A stretch of DNA of 64,000 bases from Adineta ricciae (GCA_905250025.1 CAJNOJ010000111.1:233747-297746), one strand, 5' to 3'. Numbered from the stretch's first letter, positions 47,922-60,245 are shown. Notes: generated from the letters alone by a model not told the origin. Numbers and translations are program-made.

Positions 47922-48929
47922 TTGCACAATCACGATACCCGTATCCTGCATTTATTCTTCGTTTCTCAACACCTCATATCGATGACAAAACGAATTACCG
48001 AAGAATTATGTAAACTAATTAAAAACAATACGGATCTTGAACTTAGCGGGTTCCGCAAATCCAATACAAAGTGCGGAAGCAACGAAAGTGGCTTGCTGAT
48101 CTTTGCCAAGAATAGTCGATTATTCTCAACTCTCCTTAGGGTTAATATCTGGTCTAAATCAATTCTGGGCTTAATTTACAATCTACAACCTCTGCCGGCT
48201 ATCCCACCTCAATTATCTCTGATTATTGAAAATGTAAGCTTGTCAATCAACTTTATTGAGTTTACCAATGGTATCAAATCAACATACTCTTCGGTTACCA
48301 ACGTGATTCGTTTGAAAAACAAACCTCAATCACCCATCAAACTAGTCAAACTAGAATTCATGGACAACGAGCAAAGGGACGAACTACTGAACGGTGGAAA
48401 GATCTTTATCAACTCGCTCACCTACGATGTAGATGAGTATTTAGGTCCGGCTCGAGTACTCATCTGCAGCAAGTGTATGGGCATTGGCCACTTTCGCAAA
48501 CAATGTCAACAGGAACATGATACGTGTAACAAATGCGGGAATATAACCTCAGACTTGAAAAACCACTTAGCAAACTGTACGCAATTAAAATGCAAACACT
48601 GTAAAGGCGATCATATGGCGAACGAAATGAAATGCCCAGTTATCAAACAATTTCGAGCAAACGTTACTCGATGTCTTCTCGCACCTGTCGCCCAAGCAAT
48701 TCCTCATTACAATCTACATGACATGTCATCCGCCAACTTTCTAGCATTGCTCCCTGCTCAAAGAACAACAATCTTCAAACCTGTTACCCATCGCACTACA
48801 CCGTCATCAACATCATACAATTGGCCAGCTGGCACTAACCCAGCTCAAAGTATGATGAACAACAAAATTGATGTATTAATTAAAAGTCTAGAACAAGTAC
48901 AATTATCACCTAATAATATATCAAATTAA
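47922..48929 (+). pseudogene. LINE ORF1, gag-like with CCHC knuckles
   Basis: The frame after the 47985 shift holds the RNA-binding part: a central conserved region (IFINSLTYDVDEYLGPARVL) followed by CCHC motif 1 (C-x2-C-x4-H-x4-C) and two further Cys/His clusters. Upstream pieces in other frames (47478-47774, 47804-47980) belong to the same ancestral ORF. ORF1 proteins of LINEs bind their RNA and form the RNP. Confidence 0.75.
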
Positions 48930-49439
48930 AACGACAATTTCAAACAATTTATGAGAGAAAAAACTACTGCCGATGAAATCCTCACTGATAAAGTTGACCA
49001 ACTTATCAATAATGAAAAAGAAATTAAAATCACTACCATTCAACAGGAAATTAAAGTAACAAGGCATGAAAACATGTTTACAAAATTAGTCTTACCTGCA
49101 CTCGATGACATTCTTCGTTTTTTTATCCTTCATCAATATCAACAAAAATGGCAGCACACAAGACGCCGACTTCGAAGTGATAGCAAACAGAATCCGTGCT
49201 CAAGTAAACAACTGCAAAATCGGTAAGGATTTTTAATGTCTTTATCTGTGAATGCACCTCCTTTTTTCTCGTGTACAATTCCTTATACGTTATGCACTTG
49301 TGACACTTTTTTTGCGAAAAGGTCAATCTTCACTCTCTCATTTCGACTTTCTTCTTCTTAAGAGTATCCTACAAGAGTGGGAAAGTTTACCATTCTTAAC
49401 GGACTGCCTAAATCTTTGCAAACAGTCTAACTTCTACGA

Positions 49440-52218
49440 GACGATAGCCTCTCGTAACTCCTACCATATACTATCCTTCAACGTGAGAGGACTTGATCTT
49501 CGATTGCAAGAAGTAATTTTCCTAGCGAACTCCGTCAAATTCGACATACTGATACTATTAGAAGCCGGCGCTGCTGATCTTCAACACAGTAAACAAACTT
49601 TCTTCGATTACAAAACCTATTATCAAGAAGGTGAAAATGCAAATGGCGGTACAGTGTTACTCATCCGTGAGGCAATTAGATCAAGTCTGGTACCATGCGC
49701 TATTCCAGATGTCTGTGCAATAGACATCATGGAGGAAGAGCCAATACGGATGATAGGTGTTTACGCACCCGTGAGCAGAACCTGATCATGGGATGACCTT
49801 ACTCCACTAGTGTCGAATAACTGTGCGCTATTCAGCGATTTCAATATTGACCTCGAACAGGATAAAGCACCGCGGACTCATTTAGAGCTTGGCTAGATAA
49901 TCTGCTGCTCTCGCCATACCTGTCAGCATTACCGACGTCAAAAAGATCCGACAGAATTATCGACTTTGCAACTTCAACAGGTTTTCAAATTCGAGTACAA
50001 ACATACGAAGGTGGAACTTCGAGCGACCATAAACCAATCCTAGCGCTATTACCAATTTCAACGAAGGAGAACGAATACGTTAAAAATATTCACTGGAATG
50101 TTTTCTCAGGGTTCTGTGACTACGTCTATCCATATTGGGAAAAAACTGGAATCTCAAAGCGATGAACAATGTTTACGAAGACTACGTATCGTTTTTGTCT
50201 CTACTTATAGAGCGCTGCACGGTGATCTTTCCGGTAGACAAGTACAGAATTGCACTACCAAAATACCTAAGAACATATATGTCGTATACTCGAGCTCTCT
50301 CGTTCAGGCAAAAACGAACGTGTGATCTACAACTCAAGAAAACGGTAAACCACAGAAGAAAGACGGCAAAATTAGAACTCAAACATTTCTTATCCGATCA
50401 ACTACTCAAATCATTGGCAGTCAGGAACACGGTTTCACCAGAAGCAATGACATTCTGGTCTAAAATACAAAGACAAATGAAAGCGACGTCTTTTTCTATA
50501 CACGGGTTCATACTACCGAACAAAACAGTGTGTAAAGATTATGGTGAAATGTGTATGATAGCGGCGAACTATTACGAGGAATTTTTCTTCGAACCGCGGA
50601 ACATTCATTATCCACATCCGTATACGGACCGGCCGGATATGGAAGCCGCTATCTTCCACGAAAAAATACTGCAAGTAACGACAGAGAAAGTGCTGGATGT
50701 AGTTTTATTCAAGAAAAAGAAAAAATCCGTCGATGCACATGCGCTATCTAATTATATGTTCAACTTCCTACCATCACCATATTGGTCCTTAATAACAAAC
50801 ATCTTCAATTATTCATTCCGAAGCGCTTACTTTCCAGCACTATGGAAGGATACACCAATACTGCTACTTGAAAAAAAAGAACACATCTGCGAACCTAGTG
50901 CTACTAGGCCAATCTCTTTATTGGATGTATTCTTAAAGACAATTGAGACACTGTATCAAGATAGGCTCAAAGACCTACTTAATCGGCATGGGCTGCTACC
51001 AAACTCTCAACCTGGATTCCGTGAGGGCTTTCGTCTGCAAACAAGAGTTCTCCTTTTCTTCGATCAAGTCGCCAATCTAATGGCAAATAGTTCTCCAGTA
51101 GCAACAATTTTCGTTGATTTTAAGGCAGCCTTCGACCAACTGTGGTTTGAAGGCTGCATTGTTAAACTAAAAAGTATGGTATTCCAAACGACTACTTGTC
51201 ATGGATCTACTCGTGGCTTTCTGGACGCAGAGCCTACATATAAATTGCAGGTAAGAAATCAAGATGGTTCAAAATACCAAAGGGATGTCCTAAAGGCTCG
51301 ATTTTTTCCCCTACGCTATTTAACACGTACCACTCTGATATGGGTGATTTCTTGGGCGGATGCCTCAGCCACTTTTTCGCCGACGACTTGACGGCGATGG
51401 TTGCTGGCGGTATTGGAATGAAGTACACTCTACAATGTATTGAACTCCAAAGGAAACTTAAAAATTTCTTTGACAACCTCTATTACTACTCGATTCTCAC
51501 GTGCCAACCTATCAATCTCACAAAAACCAAGGAACTTTGGTCGGCAAGAGCAATCGGAGCTCCAAAATTCAACCTAAATATCTCCAATACAAGGATCGAA
51601 TGGGTAAAGAAATTCAAATACCTTGGCTATTGGATCACCCCAAAGTTGGGCTTTGGAACCATGATCGAGAAATCGATGATAAAAATCAGACAAACTATTG
51701 GAAGGATAAAAGCCCTACGTATAAATGGTACAACGTCTCTCAATCTACGAAAAGCACTCTTCCACACGTTCATCCTCCCATTATTCACTTGGCTCTTTCC
51801 ATTCTTTCCGCTATTTACCGAAAGGTAACAAAACGACCTTTCCCATTTCTACTACATCTGCCTAAAAAGAATTTTGTTTGGTCTTCAATGGAACGACGAC
51901 TTTTTCGCATACGTAACAAACGAGTGTGCTCTGGAAGCAATATGCGAAAAATAGTGCGAGAAATATTTGAACGCCTTAGCGGGAAGCAAGGATAGCGTTC
52001 TGCTCCTCGAACAAGATAACTTCAACGCGTTTCGACAGCTGTGGCGAAATAAAGAAATCAAGATTAATAATTTATATAGGTCCAAGAGATTTGTCCAACA
52101 CAATTCATTATTATGCAGAATAGCGGAATGGTGCAAAAAGACACCATCTCACAACTCACAAGTTGAATATGATATCGACGAAATCTTACCGTTAGCAACG
52201 TTTCCTGAAACTTTCTGA
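49440..52218 (+). pseudogene. LINE ORF2, APE endonuclease + reverse transcriptase, frameshifted
   Basis: AP-endonuclease-like N-terminus with FNVRG (the catalytic Asn region) and GVYAPVSR before the TGA at 49783. It resumes as RIIDFATS near 49960, then the linker domain and RT motifs with the FADD active-site box near 51380. The end (EWCKKTPSHNSQVEY) stops at 52218. At least three frame changes separate the pieces. Confidence 0.78.
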
Positions 52219-52269
52219 TACTTCTCATGTAACTTCTCACCAATCCACTCACCCATTTCACCACATTTC

Positions 52270-52429
52270 CACAATTTCTCTCAGCTCCCGTACTCCTCCA
52301 CTCGTCCGCTCTTCTCCTTTCTCTTTGTTCCTGCCTCTCCTCTCATCCACCTCTTCTCTTTCCATTTCTCGTACTCTTCCCCTTTCACTCCTCGTTCTCT
52401 CTCTTCCTTACTCTTCTCTTTCTCTCCCC

Positions 52430-52462
<33 letters not shown>

Positions 52463-52530
52463 CGCGCATGCCTCTCTGTTTCTTTTTGTTCCTCGCTCCT
52501 CCCCTGCTTCATAAACTGGTCGCACGTATG
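52270..52530. repeat. Pyrimidine tract with (CT)n in LINE 3' UTR
   Basis: Nearly pure C/T on + with CTCTCT runs, the longest at about 52435-52462. Confidence 0.85.
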
Positions 52531-52831
52531 AATTACTAGGTATCGATTCACTTACCCTAAAGTCAACGATGCATTTGTATATGGGATTCTCCAGTGTATA
52601 TTTTGTAACCAATCATTGTAATGCAAATTCCCCAAAAATAATTGTAAAACTTATTTATTTATTTATTTTCTTCTTTTTGTTGATGTAGTAACTCGAATTG
52701 TAAGTGTGAATGTCCATTTATAGATACTTCTAATAATCTCTATTGTTCTCGCGTCCCCCGTTCTTCCCATTTTCTTTCAACCAATGTGCTGCTAGGACCC
52801 TAGAGGTCGTCAGGATATGCAAATAAAAAAA

Positions 52832-52848
52832 AGATTGAAACATACATT
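52832..52848. repeat. LINE target-site duplication, right copy
   Basis: AGATTGAAACATACATT, identical to 47202-47218. Confidence 0.85.
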
Positions 52849-55800
52849 AAATCATGAACGTGCAAGAAAGTGAACATGGGATAAAAACAGCATACATCTG
52901 ACTCATATGGGATCTATATTCGGAGCGAATCGTCATTGAGACATCTTGATGGTGTCAAGTTATGATGCACTCATGGCTTGTTCACTTCACAGGAGTAGAG
53001 TACTGAAAGGATGAAACAAAAAAGAATCTAATACTTAAGTCAATAGTGTCCTGTTGTATGCCCTTAATAATATTAACTATTGCACCGGAAATTCACGTAG
53101 GTTGTTGTGGAGGGAATATATGATTTTCAATGAATTTTCCAAACAGTTTAAAGCCAAATAGCGTAATTCCGAGGAAGAGAAGCGAAATTCGTGCTAGATG
53201 TCCAAGTGTCCATGGTGGAAAGAACCTTTTGATCCAACAATAAGCATTTTAAATGAAACCATGGAGCATTGGTGTCTTGGTTTAATATATTCAGTAAGTG
53301 GAGTGTATCTTTGGGTTTTCATACTATAAGCATTAATAAATGATGCACCTGATGATTCATAAACATTTTGTATGTCAATAACACAGGCAGGATTATTTTT
53401 AACTGCGATGATATCAGGTCTTATTGTAGTGAGTAGACCTGTTATATCTGTCGTAAAAGCTTTTTCGACGTATACTGCAAACCCTCTTTCTTTCAATTTA
53501 TCCGTAACTCGTGAACATATTTGATTATGCCTTCTATATCGTAAGTCTTTAGTACTTTTGCAGTATTGGAGTATATGCATTAGGCTTTCATTTTCAACAT
53601 GACATCTTCTGCACATTTTATCTGTTTATAGTCCTCTTGTAGTAGTTGTAACGATATTGATATCATCTCTTGCTGTTTTCTATCTTCTCTATAAGAGTGT
53701 TATTTATCTCTTTTCAAACCGTAATAGCATTAATCGAGCCTAATGATGTAGATTTTATGCCAAGATACTTAGTATGATTCGTTATATATATCCTAGGATC
53801 GGAATCGATATATCCTTGATGGTAAATACCGGTTCAGTCACGATCTTGCTTTTTTTTAGCTTTATAACCTTTTTCTAGAACAATGGACATACATTTCTTA
53901 GCATTTACCTGTAATCCTCGTTCATTTAAAAATTTCGTCGTTTCAGAAATCATGTGTCCTATACCAATCTTAGATCGTGATATTAAACATATATCATCGG
54001 CAAAACATTTGATGTTAGTTGATCCAATGTTATCAATTCGATATCCAAATTCATGATCGAGTATTTCAAGTAATTCATTTGTTACTAAGTTGAGCGAACC
54101 CCCCTCATTTTTGAAAAAATTTTTTCAAAAAACTGTTTTTTCGTATCCAGTGGATTCGCCGCGCGAAGTTGAGTATAAAAATGGTGCAAAAAAATTGGGT
54201 CGGTCCGGGACCTCATTTGTCATTTTTCTCAAAACTAGGTTTTTGCCCAAATCCCGTCATTGTGACCGGGATAATTTCCCTTAATCTTATTCGATCGGGC
54301 TGAAATTTTTATCAGCGGTACTTTCGACTATCCTCCAGAGGTGAAGTTGGTCGATTTTGATTCTGATCATCCAAGTCGGATATATACGGTTTTTTTAGAG
54401 GCTTCTGGGAGATCTTCAGAGATCTTTTTTGTATTTTTACTGCTGAAAAAAAAATTAAGGCGTATTTTTGAAAACCCTGAATTTTACCTCTGGAGAATAA
54501 GTCCGACTATCCCTAGAACAATTTTCAGCACCAACGGACGAAATTTGGCTGAGTTTTCTTGGTCACAATGAACAGGGCTGAAATAGTAAGTTTTTACTAG
54601 CATCTCAAGAAGACTTAGTAAAAGAAATTTTTTCTCGAACACGTGTCTAATGGATTTCGATTCTCTATCTATGGTGAAAATTTCAGCTCGATTGGACTCG
54701 CCGTTGCTGAGTTTTGAGAAACATAAAAAAAGAGGGGGGGGGGGTACCCTTAAACAGTAGTGATAATAATGAATCGCCTTGTTTAACTCCTCGTTTGATG
54801 AAAATTTTCTTTTAGCTTATTTCTTTGTACGATATAGAAGTACAACTATCAATGTATTGATTGCGTACCAATTCAATGAAAGAGAGTGGAGCCCGATGTC
54901 ATGTCAGAGCTCGAAATATGCTATCACGAGGAACAGAGTCAAAAGCTTTAGCTACGTCGATCAGACAAACGTTAACCTCCCTTTTCTCAAGTCTTGCATG
55001 CTTAAGTAAATGATGTAACCATAGAATGTTCATGCTACATCCATTAATTGGCGTCAAGCCTAATTGTCGTTTGTCAATTTCAAAATATTTGCTCATGCGG
55101 TACCCTATTATTTTATTAAATAGACGAAGTAGAACCGATGATATTGTTGTAGGTCTCCAGTTAGTGATCTTGTCGAGATATATATTTTCTTTTGGAATTA
55201 GAGTGGTGCGGTTGATTTTTAGGCCAGATGGAATTCGTCTACTACCTAGCCAGATATTGAAAACAACGAGACGATCGACGTTCGCTAGTTGTTTTGCTTC
55301 TTGCACGGTTACCAAGTCAAGACCTTTAGTCGTATCTCTTTTGGTCCTTTTCAGTGCATTTTCTATATCACTTTTAGTAATAGGTGATAGCAGTTCAATG
55401 TTACTGTTGTTTGTCGCTGATTTTATTACAACAGGATGCTAATCACACGAATGCACGGACCAGATTTGTTCATAAAATTGAACGAATTCATGAATAGGTG
55501 GTAGATCGATGTTCGGCTGCACCCCATTAATGATTTCGCCCATGAGCCTAGATTTTTTATTGGCATATAAACGTTGATAGTAAGCACGTTCATTTGCTTT
55601 TCTTATACGAGATAGGTTTCGAGCATGTTTCTTGTTCGTAGCAAGCATATTTGTTTTTCTTTTTCTGCTACTGGTATTATCTCTATTCTTTTTTTCTGAT
55701 GTTGGAAAGTCAGTGGGTAATCCCTAACATCGTCAGTTGCACAGCATCATAGCATTATTGGGATTTAAGAATGCTTGAATAGCATCTTTCATAAAGGTTG

Positions 55801-57110
55801 ACAGTTTATTGTTAACTGCTTATAAATCCCTTAGCATATCTTCTATAACGCTCACATCTTCGATATTAGAGTTTGTTGCTGTATTTTGTTGATTAATTTC
55901 AGAGTCAGATTCAGTCGATGGTGAACTTTCATCTGATGTTGTATCGACATTATGATCTTGTGAGTCCGACGTGTCCTTTTTCTGGAGATCATTTAGAATT
56001 GTTTTATAAGCATAGCTTGTTGTCTTCGAGTGCGAATAGCATCTGTAGAACGACGGTTAGCATGTGATGTTTTAACAAGTTTATCTCATTCACTGCATAA
56101 TCGATCAAGTATTTGTCCCTTTTGGATCGATTTTAATTTTATTTCAAGATTTGCCAACATGATGTCTTCGTCTCTATTCCAAGCTACACGTATATTCGCA
56201 ACTTTCTTCTATTTTTCATATGCTTCAGGATGTTTGACTCGCATATGTGATGTGAGGCCTCTTTTATCTTTTGCAATGTGGATGACATTTTCATTATAGC
56301 AAATTTCACATTGTAGTCCGGGAATATTTAAGGGTGCATTTTGTGTGATAGTAGATGTTTGTGTTGTAGATGATAATGGCTTGTTACTAGCTACTATATT
56401 CGTTGTTAATTGTTACCGTTTAAATGCAGGATGGTGTGATTTAATACTCCCAATAGTAGCAAAAAGTCTATCATATATTCTACATTTATATTTAATGTCA
56501 TGGATATTATGGTCATTATTCAGATGCTCACGGATTTCAAGATTTATACGACAATTAGTGTCGTTACATATTAGACATAAGTTCCCTTCGATCGGATACT
56601 CTATTATGTAAACTGTAGGTGCAGCAACTTGACTTACAGTTGATGGAGAATCGTTATCAATCATGTCCGAATCTGAATGCGCATGCTGAGTTAAAGGGTT
56701 TACTCGAGCTTGTTGTCGTGTATTTCTTGTGTTCATAGGAAGTGTGTATTCAGGTCATCTGGAGGGGTTGCAGACCCCAACCAGATGTTGAACTATTTGC
56801 AGGGTTACCAGCTTTGTCTGCTCGGCGCATCCGTCATGTCCGCATGTCACGAGAACATGTTTTATGATAGACCGTTTGAAGAAACAACAAAGTTTATCAC
56901 CGTCCCCCCTCTGCCGGGTGACGTGGTCCCCTAATTGGCTTACGTTTCCGGACGAAGTTCAGTTGTTCTAACCGAACGCTAGCAGGGGCCCGGCCAGCTT
57001 CATCCCAGTGATCTAATTTCAAACGTCAACGACGTGCCTGAGCTGGCGCCAAGCTCAACTAGAACTGATAACTAACATTCAATCTCATAGTCATACATAG
57101 CGAACACCAG
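52849..57110 (-). mobile_element. R2-like LINE, copy 1 (degenerate, nested insertion)
   Basis: Reads right to left. The leader is at 57110-56740. The ORF starts MNTRNTRQQARVNPLTQ at 56736, with a Cys/His zinc-finger-like domain (CLICNDTNC, H-x4-H). The RT begins near 55430 (TTLIPK, NWRPTTISSVLLRLFNK, LIDVAKAFDSVPRDSI), then GVKQGDSLLSLLFN at ~54780 and a FADD box at 53993-54004. The C-terminal domain has a Cys/His knuckle (CRRCHVENESLMHILQYC) and an RPDIIAVKNN then VIDIQ segment fitting a restriction-like endonuclease (RPD ... D). This order (N-terminal zinc finger, RT, C-terminal endonuclease) is that of R2/NeSL-type LINEs. Lesions include a TAG near 55440 and a ~650-bp insertion in the RT at 54095-54750. 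Confidence 0.8.
54095..54750. mobile_element. C-run-terminated non-autonomous DNA element inside RT
   Basis: Left end GAGCGAACCCCCCTC and right end GAGGGGGGGGGGGTACCCTT are imperfect inverted repeats. Removing the segment joins GVKQGDSLLSLLFN directly to LVTNELLEIL, restoring the expected RT order, so these are the insertion limits within a few bases. A shared TT at the borders may be the target duplication. No coding capacity seen. Confidence 0.7.
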
Positions 57111-57204
57111 AGATACAGGCGGAATACTTCAACCATTGACATCCTACACTTTTTTCCACACAAATCTTACACTCACACAACCACACCCGTTACAGTTTGT
57201 CAGT

Positions 57205-57362
57205 AGGTTGGGCGTATTGTACACCCAATGCCTCTAAACATTCGCTTTACCGGATATAACTGTGAAAATTGAATGCCAGCTACCTTGAGGGAAACTTCGG
57301 ACGGAACCAGCTAACTTTATATTTATTTTCAATTTTGGACAAAAAACTGATGAAAAAAAAAC
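57205..57362 (-). repeat. Direct repeat A, copy 3
   Basis: Same segment as at 46395 and 47030 (CCCAATGCCTCTAAACATTC, GAATGCCAGCTACCTTGAGG), lying between the 5' end of copy 1 and the 3' end of copy 2 of the R2-like element. Confidence 0.85.
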
Positions 57363-57610
57363 AGTAGAACAAGAAAGATGACAATAAAAGAAAGATCACA
57401 ATAAAGACTAATACTAGGGAACTGTATTAAATGATTATGGATGTCATGGTACAAACAATATGCATTCGATAAGGATAATCAGGTAGGAAACCTTCACTGA
57501 CATATGAAATGGGGATTGGATGTAACATTAACAGCAGTCGTCATATCGAGAAGATTGAAACTAGGAAGAGTAAATTTAATACAACTACTGTAGAGTATAG
57601 AAGAGACGAC

Positions 57611-58819
57611 CTAAAGATTAGTTTTTTGAAAGATAGCCATAATTTTTAATGAGTCTTCCATGCATCCTATGGATGTGTAGATGAGTTTGGTAGAGGACAT
57701 TCCAATGTTGTGCCAATGTCGAAGTTGCGAAGCATGTATTGAACCACGAGGACCTATGACCATTCCATGACATTCTCGTATGTGGCAGTAGTACTTTTGC
57801 ATAACTTGCGTTATTATCGGATTATATTTTTCACTTTTATTCCTGTAAGCATTGATAAATGTAGCTGCCGATATCTCATATACTATTGTTACATCAAGAA
57901 TCATAATATTTCCAGGTTTTATTGCTATTAAATCAGGCCTTAAATAAATATCCGTGTTGTTTGGATCCGGATACGATTCCTCGCGATGAACTTCATAATT
58001 TTTCTGTTGTAACTTGGTGGCTATTCGAACACATAATATATGATGTCGATTAATTCGAAGTCCTTTCGTTGTAGGATAGACTTGAAGTACGTGCATTAAG
58101 CTTTCATCAGCTTGATGACATCCTCGACAAACCTTGTTTGTGATTAATCCTGTAGTCGTTGTTACTCGCGTTTCTAACGTGTTGGTCCGAAGTTTAATTG
58201 AGTTGATAAACGTTCGTGTTGACATTGTTCTAATGTCTCTCTTCATCCATTTGTTGGTTAATGGACTGGTGGAGAAAACTTCGAACCCAACACCATGAAT
58301 TTTCTGGATAAATGAATTTCGTTTGTCTTTAACTAATTTATCCTTAATTTGATTGACATCGTCTAAAGATAGCGATTGTTCAAGATTGAGATTGATAATA
58401 AAATGATCAATTATTCGATTTTTTTGAGTCTGCACTAGATAGCGTAACACTGGATCATAACCACTCATTATTTTCTTGTATAACTTAATCTTCGATAGAC
58501 TAACTGTTTCTCTGATGTTCATTAATTGAAGACCATCTTCTTTAATCGGTAAATAGAAAAACTCATTACTTGTTAATACAGGTAGATGTAAAATACGTTT
58601 ACCCAGGTCGAACAATCCCATACTCGGATCCCATCGGATCCAATATAGGATTTTATCAGATCCTACAGGAATTCGACGGATCTGATGAAATCCTGGTGAT
58701 GGAATCGCATTGGATTCCGACGGTCTCGGATCCGATCGGATTTTGTCGGATGGTCGGATCCGGTGAGATCCGATCGGATTTGTTGACCTGGGTAACCATC
58801 TTCCTGACCTGTATGTCAA
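57611..58819 (-). pseudogene. C-terminal endonuclease ORF of R2-like copy 2, with foldback-derived N-terminus
   Basis: 402 open codons. The part from LGKRILHLPVL onward is the retrotransposon's linker, Cys/His knuckle and restriction-like endonuclease domain. The first ~70 codons come from the foldback element (repeated R-S-D-P-R-type residues) and flanking DNA, and correspond to nothing in copy 1. A real product of this composite frame is doubtful. Confidence 0.7.
58600..58794. mobile_element. Foldback-like element 2, TACCCAGGT termini
   Basis: Starts TACCCAGGTCGAACAATCC and ends in the near-inverse, giving ~20-bp terminal inverted repeats with two or three mismatches. The core consists of variants of CGGATCC and GATCGGATT in both orientations, so the element should fold. 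Length 195 bp, with TA at both ends. Its termini match those of the 45221-45533 element, but the core repeat differs (GGATCC rather than CCGGAA). Confidence 0.72.
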
Positions 58820-59802
58820 TTGTAGTTAAAAAAATCTGGATATAACTCCGTATGAATTAATTGAAAAATAATCTCGGAATTACATTCAATCTCAATATAT
58901 CCAATTTACACTGAGCTTTAAGTTTAAGATGTTCGAGTTTATCAAGTGCATCGGATATCTCCCTTTTGACTTTTTGAACATTAATAGCACCGATAGAGGT
59001 AAAGTCGACGCCTAGATATCGCGTTGTCCTGTCATTATAACCAAGCATTGGTATCATATTATCGTTGATCGAAAATATTGCTTCTGTTTCGATCTTGCTT
59101 TTCTTACCTTTGTATCCTTTAATCATACCAATTGTGATATACTTAGAAGGATTAACATCTAATCCTCTCTCTTGAAAGAATTTTGTAGCAAGACTGATAA
59201 GTTTGTTTAGATCAATTCTAGATGAAGATACTTATGTAAGATCATCAGCGAAGCAACGTGCATTTGTGGTACCTATTCCCATAATAACATATCCATATAC
59301 TGGTCTTGTGTGACATCAAATAGTTCATCAACAATAACGTTGAATAGAAGGCTAGAAAACAAGTCCCCTTCCTTCATCCCACTTGAAATATCAATTCTCC
59401 CTGATATTTCAACTGCACAGTTTATGACAGTACTAACATTAGTGTACTGGTCTACTATCAAGTCTATCACCAGAGATCGTGCACCATTTTGTGTTAGTAA
59501 TCTAACAATGGATTAATGAGACACTGCATCAAATGCTCTCGATATATCAGCAAGACAAGCGTATATTTAATTTTTATTTAATCATGCATGTTGTAATAAT
59601 GAGTAGATCCACGATATATTAACACCGCATCCGTTTAGCGGTTTAAATCCAACTTGTTTATCACCTGTTTTGAACACATTGTTCATTTAGTAAAACAATA
59701 CTATATTATAAAGTATTAAAGTAATAGACCATACCAATATGGTGCGCCCCCTTTTTATCTGACTAGGATCGGATGCTACCGCATTGTCTAGTCTTCAAGC
59801 AC

Positions 59803-60245
59803 ATCTTTTTTTTTCTTTCCAATTACATCGCACACATATAACAGCGACTTTCCTTTTCATTTTCTCATCGTGTACGATATCAATTCAGTTACATGTTCAA
59901 TTTACTCTTCCATTTCATTCTCCAACAATACATTTGCTTATTCAGTTTTCACGAACAAGCCGGTCCATCATTTCACTTGTTCATACTTGAAATGAAACGA
60001 AAAGTCGAATCATGTGTTGTGTCNATCTTTTTTTTTCTTTCCAATTACATCGCACACATATAACAGCGACTTTCCTTTTCATTTTCTCATCGTGTACGAT
60101 ATCAATTCAGTTACATGTTCAATTTACTCTTCCATTTCATTCTCCAACAATACATTTGCTTATTCAGTTTTCACGAACAAGCCGGTCCATCATTTCACTT
60201 GTTCATACTTGAAATGAAACGAAAAGTCGAATCATGTGTTGTGTC
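59803..60245. repeat. 221-bp exact duplication across an N
   Basis: 59803-60023 and 60025-60245 read the same, separated only by the single N at 60024. A one-N gap between two apparently identical copies is typical of a collapsed or badly closed assembly gap. Confidence 0.8.

Larger units (their letters stand above)
47219..52831 (+). mobile_element. APE-type LINE retrotransposon with target-site duplication
   Basis: A 5.6-kb insertion bounded by a perfect 17-bp direct repeat and ending AAATAAAAAA. ORF1 (about 47478-48929) has a basic N-terminus and three zinc knuckles (CSKCMGIGHFRKQC, CNKCGNI, CKHCKGDHM). ORF2 has an AP-endonuclease-like domain (YHILSFNVRGLDLRLQE at ~49465), a reverse transcriptase (ATRPISLLDVFLKTIE at ~50910, FVDFKAAFDQLW at ~51110, catalytic FFADDLTAMV at ~51376) and a C-terminal domain ending near 52218. 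ORF1 is broken by stops and a frameshift near 47985; ORF2 has a TGA at 49783-49785 and shifts near 49900 and 51240-51350. The copy cannot move by itself. The 3' UTR contains a long pyrimidine tract. Confidence 0.88.
57370..59690 (-). mobile_element. R2-like LINE, copy 2 (5'-truncated)
   Basis: Reads right to left and starts inside the RT (GDKQVGFKPLNGC at ~59660). Then DISRAFDAVSH, SGMKEGDLFSSLLFNVIVDEL at ~59370, a FADD box at ~59245 followed by a stop, TTRYLGVDF, the linker with ILHLPVLTSNEFFYLPI, the knuckle CRGCHQADESLMHVLQ at ~58100 and the endonuclease segment YLRPDLIAIKPGN then ILDVTIVYE at ~57940. Several stops and frameshifts are present. A foldback element is inserted at 58600-58794. 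The 3' end is at about 57370, next to repeat A. Confidence 0.8.

Noticed and set aside
52281-52612. Minus-strand frames rich in Arg/Glu across the pyrimidine tract
   Set aside because: They are low-complexity translations of (GA)n in the LINE 3' UTR.
57340-57365. CTGATGA word in repeat A, reminiscent of a hammerhead ribozyme core
   Set aside because: No stem II or CGAAAC follows (only an A-run), and copies 1 and 2 read CTGATAA, so the motif is not conserved.
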